Shown here: piece after piece, positions 46,384 through 55,943 of the stretch
Layout of the letters: every line of letters starts with the position of its first letter
How positions within the stretch are numbered: the stretch's first letter is position 1
From: Meconema thalassinum
Lineage: Eukaryota > Arthropoda > Insecta > Orthoptera > Tettigoniidae
Direction of reading: 5' to 3'
Assembly (NCBI GenBank): GCA_946902985.2
Contig: OX336389.2
Span: forward strand, 345,066,444 to 345,130,443
Length of the DNA stretch: 64,000 bases
Translations under genes and position numbers: made by a program
The notes under the pieces: generated by a model
Databases searched by the model: none
The model's input: the letters and a program-made list of their open reading frames with translations, nothing else
Told to the model about the DNA's origin: nothing

Positions 46384-47646
46384 CAACGAAACATTTAAAA
46401 AAAATCAGCAATGGCGTCACACATGGAAGAAAGTGGACACGAGTTTACTAGCAGAGAAAATGACATCAACGCATTGCATTTTGTGTCCAAAGGCAGTTTA
46501 ATGAACATATTGGAGAACATACATATCAACACTTTTCAAAGATCTAACTCGCACAAAAACTTGAACGAAATTAATTTTGAGACCAATGTCTTGTTTGATA
46601 TGTTTGCAGACCACCTTAACTCCAAAGAATGTAAACCGCCATAGGCATCTCTAAGCTTTACATTACATCAGTATCTTCCCCCTCACCCGACCTCGCTGTT
46701 TACTTCAAAACGTCTCGTTGCTCCATCCCCTCCCCCCCACCCCTCCCCCGCCCACCCACACAATGCTTCCCCTCCACAGCAGGCAGCCGGCTCACAGCGC
46801 CTAGCAGATCAGTCGTGTTTATTCTGTCCCGCACACAGCACGAAGCTTAACCTCCAGTGAACCACGACGTGTTGTCACCACCGACGTCAGTAAGTTGTCC
46901 ACATTCAACCTTCCAGTCCGCGTTAACATTAAAGGTATCGTAATGATGTATCACAATGTTAATTTCTTTTTCTTCAGGTATGAGAATCAATTGATCCATT
47001 AGTTTTCAACAGGCGCTTTCAACTCATATTCGTCCAACGTAAGTTTAATTAATTTTATCCATTAGTCTGTGATTTGTTTAAATTCTATTTCGTTTACAAA
47101 CTTTACCCTCCAACGTAGACCTCAACCGTCAGCACATTTGACAATGGCTCAACATTTCAGAGTATCAAATGCCATGTATTACCAGAACTCAACTGTCAAC
47201 ATCACAAGTTCAAGAATGTGACTTCGTTCAAGGACACGAACAGTATTTTAGATAATTTTAAAATTCTTTTCCAAAATGTTCCATTTGTATTTATTCACAC
47301 ATAAGGACTTTTTTTCGCCACATACGAGATACCGGTAGTACAATGGATATCAATATGACATTCATGTGGGAAAGGTTGTAAGAAGTCATGAAGTGTTTTT
47401 TATTTTAAAAATTGCATGTGTTACGTTAAATTTTTGACAATTTTTATGTGCTTTCGTTGTTGTATAAGCATGTGGTTTTTTTTACATTTGAAAGGGTTTG
47501 TAACATTGTCTTTTTATAGATGTTTCCTAACATTGTGAAGGGTTGAAGAAGGAATTGAGAGAATTCCGAAACATGTACCCTCGAGGACAATAAAATAACA
47601 ACAAGAAGTGTTGATTGGGCAGAAATTCTGGAAATTCTTATATTTC
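46384..47646 (+). repeat. Inverted arm of the Penelope element (right)
   Basis: Reverse-complement copy of 39542-40865. It carries the C-terminal coding end (MASHMEESGHEFTSRENDIN at 46411, then LENIHINTFQRSNSHKNL) and the 3' UTR. Identity with the left arm is high by eye, with scattered substitutions and one extra block of about 55 bp (GGCAGCCGGCTCACAGCGCC and following). Confidence 0.85.
47538..47583 (+). ncRNA. Hammerhead motif in Penelope arm (right), mutated
   Basis: Same layout as the left-arm ribozyme, with GGAATT/AATTCC stem II and GAAACATGTACCC. The core reads TTGAAGA instead of CTGAAGA. The C at this position (C3) is invariant in active hammerheads, so this copy is probably inactive. 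Confidence 0.65.
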
Positions 47647-48024
47647 AAAGAAACTTGGTGGTGGAATAATGAAGTAAAAGAAGCAATTAAGGCTTAGAAG
47701 CTTGCCAAGAAAAACTGGGATCAATCTGGGACAGATGAAGGGAGGGAGCTATACAGACAGGCAAATACAGATTCTAAAGGAGCAGTAGGAAAGGCTACGG
47801 CAACTGTTTGGAGTGATGTCTATGAGGAGCTGGGGACTACGAAAGGGGTGAAGAACCTTTTCTGGATAGCGAAGGCAAGAGATAAGGCATCAAAAGATTT
47901 CACCCATATTAAAAAGATAAAGAGTGGTGAAGAAGTAGTCCTTCAAGATGACGACCAGATCAAGAAAAGGTGGGAGGAATATTTCAACCATTTACTTAAC
48001 GAGGAAAATGAAAGAATGTATTTT

Positions 48025-50440
48025 CAGGGTGTCTATCGGTAACGAAAAAGTAACAAATTTTACAAATGGGTAACGAAAGTAATGAAAAAGTAACGAATTT
48101 TACAAACGGGTAATGAACATTTTCTGAAGGCGGGTTGAATCATTTAAACTCCCACCGCTAGGCTTAGAGATTGCGATGGAGCGAGTTTCACGCAAGCGGC
48201 GCCGTGCCTATTGCATAGTACTAAGCTATATTTCCCCGTGCCTGACCTCAAGGAAATACATACCAAGGATACCTTGAGTGGTATACATCGATTAAACGTA
48301 TATTTTCGGCATCAAGAAGACTTAAGTTTAGTGTGAAATATTTTTCTGTGTTACTGTATTAGGAAACCTGACTTTTCGCGAGATGTTTATTCGCGAATAC
48401 TTCCGAAACTAAAAAGAAATCTCTCGTTTCTGTTATTTGGAAACTATGTCAAATTGAAGTCCAGAAATAACGCGAAACAATTTAATGTCGCAATCTTGCG
48501 AAATGTTACCGTTTCGAAGAAAAAATGCAAAAATCTTCGAAATACATATACCGTAACTTATTTAAAAAATATGTCTAGTAAATTTGCGACATCCAGTATG
48601 GTTAACTCAAAATTCCGTTATAAGTCGATTTTTCCTTTGAACTTTCGTTCCATCGGATATATAATCTAACCGATTATTTCGATAACTTGTAGATAATTCG
48701 TGGTTCTCAGTCGAAATAAAACTTGCCCTCATGTCGTATTATTCGTGCAATCCTCTCAGAATAATTCGTAATATTCGATACCGTACCTACTTCGAACGTT
48801 CATCCTCCAAAATCGCATCCTCAAGACGGCCGGCTGACCGCACGACTTGCCTGCAGGAATCTCGTCAAACGGACCGAGATCGACGTCAGTTGCGTAAAAT
48901 CATAAAACCCGTCCCCTATCGTGAACTTGTGACCACGAGGACTGCAGGAATCCTGTCAAAGGTGATTGGGCACCCTTCATGGGGCACCCATCACGAAACC
49001 TACTTGCCACTTTTACCATGACCGTATACTTAAAAGCGTGCGGGGAGCAAGAAGTGCATCAACCCACTTAAAAATGACAGGCTACGTAGCATCGAAATAC
49101 TAAATCCTCCTCGTGATCCATCCTGAACTGATGAACTCCCAACCACAGCATAGGGACAAAGGGAGTCACGGCGCCGACCGAACAACATGTTTATAACTAC
49201 TCGTGAATTTTAACTATGCCCAACCTTGAGCTTGCCTCCGCCATTCTGTCAGGACAGATAGACAGGCAGACAATCGTTGAACGGCCGGGTGCGGCGACGA
49301 TTGCATAATATCTCGAGGACAACTTAAAACGGCCGAGAGCGGCAGCGATTGCGATACATCGCGATATTTCTCCGCATTCAATGACGAGGACTACTGTATT
49401 CTTGTCAAACGGTTAGCAAGTGGTGCCGATTGCGTAAAAATACTATATTTTCTAGTGCCCGACTTCAAGGACAATGGAAATCTCGTCGAATGACTAAAAG
49501 TGACACTGATTATCTAAATCGCGATTTTTCTCCGTGTTCTATCCTGAAAACTACGAGAAGCTCATCAAACAACTGAGACCAGCGCCGATCATGTAACATC
49601 CCGATATTTCTCCGTATTTGACTGCGAAGACAGAATTCGGTGACGATCGCGTAACATCACATACATTTCTTCGCGACATACCGCGGGGACGAAGGAAATC
49701 TCGCCAAATGGTCAAGAGCAGAGCAACCTCTTGGTACCGTAATAATAACAACATATGGTGCACAAGACGACATATTAGCTGAAACAACTCATTGGATATT
49801 AAATATATAGTACAGTATATATTTATTATTTCTTAAATTTTTATAACATCATGTGAATTTCATTTAAAGTGGCTTCGGTGGCGTAGTTGGTAGCATGCTG
49901 AACTGCTGTGCCCAAGAGAGCAGGTTCAAACCCGGTCGAAGTCATCGGAATTTTTTAAAAGCGTTAAAAATCCTTCAGTATGCCTTCCTTCGGAGAGGAA
50001 TTAAAACCGGCAGTCCCATGTCATAGATTTATAGCATGTAAAAGATTCTTCCACAGACTAAACTTGTGTGAAGCTAAATTGTTAGGTTAGATTTCGTCGG
50101 AAAGGTCTATTAAAGTTTCAACGTTCACCACTAGGTATCATCGATAACTGGTAGCAACTTGAAATTGAACGGAACTTGTAGCTCACCCTAAGGGAGCCCG
50201 CTGGAAGCAGCTACAGACTCAGGCGAGCTGAACATGTCCTCGGACACTCCCGGCACTAGAAGCCATACGATAAATAAAAAACCTCTTTAAAAACAGTTCA
50301 TTGTTGTTATTCTTCACCGCGTGATGAGCGCCTATGCTTGCAGACTGCAGACGTATCTTGAATTCAAAGGTGACTAAAATTAACTAATAGGTACCTAAAA
50401 AGTAACTAATTTTTACTTCATCCTTACAGTAGACACCCTG
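48025..50440. mobile_element. Unassigned 5-bp-TSD DNA transposon, copy B
   Basis: Left end CAGGGTGTCTATCGGTAACG, right end AGTAGACACCCTG: inverted repeats of about 12 bp. The flanking duplication is ATTTT (48020-48024, 50441-50445). Near the left end are GTAACGAAA-type repeats; near the right end are GTAACTAAA-type repeats in the same orientation. The interior is non-coding, with degenerate repeats of about 78 bp (roughly 48800-49700) and a SINE at 49870-50282. It lies in the LINE at 38526-51900. Confidence 0.85.
49870..50282 (+). mobile_element. tRNA-derived SINE in copy B
   Basis: Starts with a 73-bp tRNA-like head (49871-49943). The A-box-like TGGCGTAGTTGG and the B-box-like GGTTCAAACCC are visible, and GGCTTCGG at the start pairs with CGAAGTC at the end. 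The body includes CCTTCCTTCGGAGAGG, AAACCGGCAGTCCCATGTC and a GATAAATAAAAA end. The same SINE sits at the same internal position in copy C and is absent from copy A. Confidence 0.8.
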
Positions 50441-51900
50441 ATTTTGAAGATGGTATCTCCACTCAGAACTTAACAACAGGAGTTAGTAGACAGGAACTGA
50501 TGGATGCTATAAAGAAGATGAAAAATTGAAAAGCATCTGGGCCTGATGAAATTTCAGTGGAAGTATGGAAGTGCCTTGGAAAGACAGGAATAGATATGTT
50601 GTGGGATCTCGTGCAGCAGGTCTACAAGAGAGAGAAAATGCCCATAGAGTGGAGGGGGACAACGATGGTCACTATTTACAAGGAAAGGGGTGACCTCCAG
50701 GACTGCTCGAACTACAGGGGAATAAAGCTTATGTCCCATACCATAAAAATCTTGGAGAAGATTATCGAGAAAAGGCTTCGAGATGAAACAACAATTGGGG
50801 AAGAACAGTTTGGTTTCATGCCAGGGAGAAGTACCACTGAGGCAATTTTTGCACTTCGACATATCATAGAAAGACACAGGGAGAAAAATAAAGAACTGCA
50901 TATGTTCTTGATAGACTCAGAGAAGGCTTAAGATAGAGTTCCACGACAGGAAGTCTAGCGATGCCTGAGGACCAGAGCAGTTCCGGAAAAGTATGTGAGA
51001 ATTATCCAGGATATGTATGATGGAGCAAAAACAAGAGTAAGAAGTAGCGTAGGATTGACTGAATGGATACCTGTTTGAGTTGCGCTGCATCAGGGGTCCG
51101 CACTGAGTCCATACATATTCAACCTTGTAATGGATGTTCTCTCTGACGGTTTACGAAGTGAAGCGCCATGGTGCATGATCATTGCTGATGATATTGTTTT
51201 GTGCAGTAGCAGTAACAAAGAGCAGGAAGAAAGGCTGGAAAACAGAGGCTTGAAAATCAGCAGGAGCCCTTGGAGGTGAGGGGAATGAATTAGTGCAGAT
51301 GGCTGGAACAAGCTTAAGGTCAGTGGGTATTATCGAGTATTTAGGGTCATTGGTGTCGGACGATGGCAACATAAATGCGGAAATCAACCACAGAGTACAG
51401 TCAGTCTGGATGAACTGGAAGAGGATTTCTGGAATTCTGTGTGACAAGAGACTCGGACTAAAAGTGAAAGGAAAAGCCTACAAGACAGCAGTAAGGCCAG
51501 CCATGTTATACGGAGCAGACACATGGGCTACAACAAAGTCACAATGTAATAAACTGGATGTGACGGAGATGAAGATGCTTAGATGGATGAGTGGTGTCAC
51601 TAAGAAGGACCACATCAAAAATGAGATAATCAGAGGAACTGTTAAAGTGACACAAGCAACAAAGAAAATCCAGGAGAGAAGACTTTTGTGGTATGGGCAT
51701 GTTATGCAAAGGGATGAAAGCTATGTAGGGAGGAGAGTAATGGACCAGGTTGTAGATGGAACGAGAAATAGGGGCAGACCCAGACCAAGAAGACTTGAAG
51801 GAGAAAATGTTAGAGGAAGATGATGTGTGGGACAGGAAAAAGTGGAAAAGAACGGCCAGATACATCGACCCCAATTGAAGCGGGATAACATGAAGAAGAC

Positions 51901-52268
51901 TAGCATGCACAGAGCACCAACCTACTCCCTGTTACTTGTAACTTGACACCTTACAAAAGAAATGTGCCAACTCTCGCCTGCAGTGATTGATCCATTTCGT
52001 GTGACAAACTTGTGACTTCGATGAACCGACCAATCATAACTCATACTTCAGAAAATCTATTAAAATTCCTTTCTCTTATAATGTTGAATTATCCTCATCT
52101 TATCTATCATCTTCCAAAAATCTCACACATTTTTCCTCATAATATCTAAGATCTGACTTTTTATCAAGTTTCTCATATCATCCTAAATCTAAATTTGTTC
52201 CTAACTAAAGTCTATGAAATCGGATCAATTTTGTGAATATCTATTCTATAATCCTATCTATAATCCTG
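51901..52268. other. Unannotated AT-rich gap between two LINEs
   Basis: No ORF or repeat end of note between the 3' ends of the + strand LINE and the - strand LINE. Confidence 0.35.
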
Positions 52269-55011
52269 TAATAATAATAATAATTATAATCGTCGTCGTC
52301 GGCCAATACTCGTATCCGAGTGTGTGTTTCTTTCCTGCATTACTAATTTGTATTCACTCGATGGTGATGTCGCTGGTGACTCAACAGACCAATTCTGGCA
52401 TAGAACATACGGTCGCACACAATGCAGATGATGGAAAGTGGAGGATGTGGCAATATCTGGCGCAGCTTTCTCTGACGAGTTTCCATTTCCTGCCTTCGGC
52501 GTTCTTCTTCAAAATGTGAAACCGCAGCTGAGGTGGCTGCACGCCAACGTGCGCGATCTTCCGCAAGGGTATGCCTATTATCAGGATCAATGGCTACACT
52601 CCTCAAGGTTTGTTTAAGCTGATCTTTGTAACACTTCCGAGGTGCTCCTAGAGGTCTCTTGCCCGTGCTGAGCTCGCTGTACAGGATTTTCCGTGGGAGT
52701 CTGTCGTCATTCATGCGTTGGATATGACCGATCCATCTAAGCTGGTGGCTAATGATGATGGCCTCTATGCTCTTCATCTCTGCTCTCTCGAGAACTGCAG
52801 CATTCGTTATATAGTCATGTCATTTGATATGCTTAATGGAACGGAGTTTCTGCAAGTGAAAGCGTTCCAGTTGTTTGATGGTCTGGCGGTATAGGGTCCA
52901 GGTCTCACATCCATAGAGCAATGTAGAAATGACAACAGCTTGGTATACCATTAGTTTTGTACAGATTCTTAGATCTTTACTCTGGAATACACGACGTGAG
53001 AGACATCCAAACACTGCATGCGCAGCACGGATTCTGTTATCCACGTCCTTCTCAACAGTACATTGCGTAGACAGAATACTCTCAAGGTATGAGAAGTGAT
53101 CGACTTGGTCCAAAGATGTGCCAGAGTTAGTAATATCAAAACCTGGAATAGAGGTTCCAGGAACAGGTTGAGCTAATTCTTTGGTCTTCTGAATGTTTAT
53201 GGTAAGGCCAAAACGTTCATATGCTCTCCTGAAACAGTTGACAGACTGTTGCAGCTCTTCAGATGTATGGGCTGGTGAGGCATTGTCATCGGCATATTGC
53301 AATTCTGTAACCTGGTGAATATTGGTTAATCTTTTGGAACGAAGTGTGGTCTGGTTGAGTAGCCCTCCATCATACCGATATCAGGGTGTCTACCGGTAAC
53401 GAAAGTAACGAAAGTAACGAAAAAGTAACGAATTTTACAAATGGGTAACGAAAGTAACGAAAAAGTAACGAATTTTACAAACGGGTAACGAAAATTTTCT
53501 GAAGGCGGGTTGAATCATTTAAACTCGCGCCGCTAGGCTCAGAGATTGCGAGTTTCACGCAAGCGGCGCCGTGCCTATTGCATAGTACTAAGCTATATGT
53601 CTCCGTGCCCGACCGCAAGGAAATACATACCGAGGATACCTTGAGCGGTATACATCGGTTCAACGTATATTTTAGGCATCAAGAAGTCTTAAGTTTCGTG
53701 TGAAATATTTTTCTGTGTTACTGTATTAGGAAACCTGACTTTTCGCGAGACGTTTATTCGCGATTACTTCCGAAACTAAAAAGAAATCTCTCATTTCTGT
53801 TATTTTGAAACTATGTCAAATTGAAGTCCAGAAATAACGCGAAACAATTTAATGTCGCAATCTTGCGAAATGTTACCGTTTCGAAAAAAAATGCGAAAAA
53901 TCTTCGAAATACATATAACTTATTTAAAAAATATGTCAAGTAAATTTGCGACATTCAGTATGGTTAAATCGAAATTCCGTTATAAGTCGATTTTTCCTTC
54001 GAACTTTCGTTCCATCGGATATATAATCTAACCGATTATTTCGATAACTTGTAGATAATTCGTGGTTCTCAGTCGAAATAAAACTTGCCCTCTTGTCGTA
54101 TTATTCGTGCAATCCTCTCAGAATAATTCGTAATATTCGATACCGTACCTATTTCGAACGTTCATCCTCCAAAATTGCATCCTCAAGACGGCTGGCTGAC
54201 CGCACGACTTGCCTGCGGGAATCTCGTCAAACGGACCGAGATCGACGTCAGTTGCGTAAATTCATAAAACCCGTCCCCTATCGTGAACTTGTGACCACGT
54301 GGACTGCGGGAATCCTGTCAAAGGTGATTGGACACCCATCACGGGGCACCCATAACGAAACCTACTTGCCACTTTTCCCATGACCGTATACTGGCCTCCG
54401 CCATTCTGTCAGGACAGATAGACAGGCAGACAATCGTTGAACGGCCGGGTGCGGCGACGATTGCATAATATCTCGAGGACAAAGTAAAACGGCCGAGAGC
54501 GGTAGCGATTGCGATACATCGCGATATTTCTCCGCATTCAATGACGAGGACAACTGTATTCTTGTCAAACGGACAGCAAGTGGCGCCGATTGCGTAATAA
54601 TGCTATATTTTCTTGTGCCCGACCTCAAGGACAATGGAAATCTCGTCGAATGACTAAAAGTGACACTGTTTATCTAAATCGCGATTTTTTTTCGTGTTCT
54701 ATCGTGAAAACTACGGGAAACTCACCAAACAACTGAGACCAGCGCCGATCGTTTAACATCTCGATATTTCTCCGTATTTGACTGCGAAGACAGAATTCGG
54801 TGACGATCGCGTAACATCGCGACCGACCGCGGGGACGAAAGAAATCTCGCCAAATGCTCAAGAGCAGAGCAACCTCTTGGTACCGTATTTATAAAAATAT
54901 ATTGTTCACAAGGTGACATATTAACTGAAAGAACTCATTGGATATTAAATATCTAGTATATATTTATTATTTTTTAAAATTTTTATAACATCATGTGAAT
55001 TTCATTTAAAG

Positions 55012-55943
55012 CGGCTTCGGTGGCGTAGTTGGTAGCATGCTGAACTGCTGTGCCCAAGATAGCGGGTTCAATCCCGGCCGAAGTCGTCGGATTATTTAAA
55101 AGCGTTAAAAATCCTTAAGTATGCCTTCCTTCGGAGGGGCGGCTTCGGTAGCGTAGTCGGTAGCATGCTGAGCTTCTATGCCCAAGATCGCGGGTTCAAA
55201 TCCGGCCGAAGTCGTCGGATTTTTAAGAGCGTTAAAATCCCAGAGTATGCCTTCCTTCGGAGGGGAAGTAAAGCCGGCGGTCCCATGTCATTGATTTATG
55301 GCATGTTAAAGAACCATCCACTAATTACACCTGTGTGAAGCTAAATTGTATAGGTTAAGAATGTAAACAACGCTCTTAGGTTCCTATGTTCGTTGCCAAG
55401 AGCCGACTGCGGTGACGTCTGGTAGCCAAGTTCTGAACTAGCTGTCGTCGACGGTGGCGTTTGGCGGCAAAAGTAGGAACTACTTGAAAATTGATCGTCT
55501 GCAGTGCTTACTTGAATTAAAACAGATACACACACTAATACAGTCATCACAATTAACACCGGTTATCAGACAGATTCTACACACACCCAAAGTACACGGG
55601 GCTACATGACCGCGTTGTCGCAGCCCCTAAACTTAAGAACCAACCTTCCTTCGCAGGGTAAGTAAAGCCGGCGGTCCCATGTCATAGATTTATGGCATGT
55701 AAAAGATTCTTCCACAGACTAAACTTGTGTGAAGCTAAATTGTTAGGTTAGATTTCGTCGGAAAGCTCTATCAAAGTTCCAACGTTCACCACTAGGTATC
55801 ATTGATATATGGTAGCAACTTGAAATTGAGCGGAATTTGTAGCTCACCCTAAGGGTGTCCGCTGGAAGCAGCTACAGACTCAGGCGAGCTGAACATGTCC
55901 TCGGACACTCCCGGCACAAAAAGCCATACGATAAATAAAAATA
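55012..55943 (+). mobile_element. tRNA-derived SINE in copy C, split
   Basis: The head at 55013-55085 has a B box GGGTTCAATCCC and a closing GCCGAAGTC that pairs with GGCTTCGG at the start. It is orthologous to the SINE in copy B. It is interrupted after CCTTCCTTCGGAGGG and resumes at 55659 with TAAGTAAAGCCGGCGGTCCC. Confidence 0.82.
55139..55643 (+). mobile_element. Second SINE inserted into the first
   Basis: 505 bp, flanked by a 15-bp duplication CCTTCCTTCGGAGGG (55124-55138) and CCTTCCTTCGCAGGG (55644-55658), one mismatch. The head at 55141-55213 has a B box GGGTTCAAATCC. The first 240 bp resemble the host SINE, but the 3' half is different (TGTTCGTTGCCAAGAGCCG and following), so it is a related subfamily with another tail. 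Confidence 0.85.

Larger units (their letters stand above)
39497..47645 (-). mobile_element. Penelope-like element with long inverted arms
   Basis: Inserted into a LINE with a 14-bp duplication. The main body is on the - strand (43434 to 40635: N-terminus, RT, GIY-YIG endonuclease). The region 39542-40865 is repeated in inverted orientation at 46384-47646, on the + strand, including the C-terminal coding end and the 3' UTR. Partial inverted pseudo-LTRs are known for Penelope-like elements. About 45 extra bases lie between the left duplication and the start of the arm. The left arm lacks about 55 bp present in the right arm near 46790. Two LINE pieces inserted later (41919-42374 and 43428-46383). 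Confidence 0.85.
38526..51823 (+). pseudogene. LINE endonuclease-RT ORF, interrupted
   Basis: Endonuclease part: IGTLNVGSMTGRGRELADL, CVQETRWKGNKAKE, VCVYAPP, then after a frameshift (about 38875) FLGGDLNGHVG, GESQIDYIMCRRQH-type motif and a degenerate PQHR histidine motif. After the Penelope insertion: ETWWWNNEVKEAIK, QIKKRWEEYFNHLLNEEN. After copy B: KASGPDEISVEVWK, YRGIKLMSHTIKILEKIIE, QFGFMPGRSTTEAIF, a stop in the EKA.D motif (about 50930) and a decayed IIADDIVLCSSS catalytic site. The C-terminal part (51293-51823) reads FKYLGS-like EYLGSLVSDDG, MLYGADTWATTK, then LLWYGHVMQRDE. Several stops and indels; not functional. Family: RTE-like by layout, not proven. Confidence 0.82.
38526..51900 (+). 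mobile_element. LINE split by a Penelope element and by copy B
   Basis: Three coding blocks in the same orientation form one APE-type LINE: 38526-39496, 47660-48024 and 50441-51830. The first break is the Penelope insertion, with a 14-bp duplication CAAAGAAACTTGGT at 39483-39496 and 47646-47659. The second is copy B, with duplication ATTTT at 48020-48024 and 50441-50445. The joined element would be about 2.8 kb. The 3' end near 51900 is approximate. Confidence 0.85.

Noticed and set aside
49871..49943. tRNA gene
   Set aside because: The stem and B-box pattern fit a tRNA, but the unit recurs with a SINE body in three places and the anticodon arm is not convincing. It is a SINE head.
48025..50440. 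Protein-coding genes within copies A-C of the unassigned family
   Set aside because: ORFs of 60-120 codons differ between copies, contain stops in the others and show no domain.
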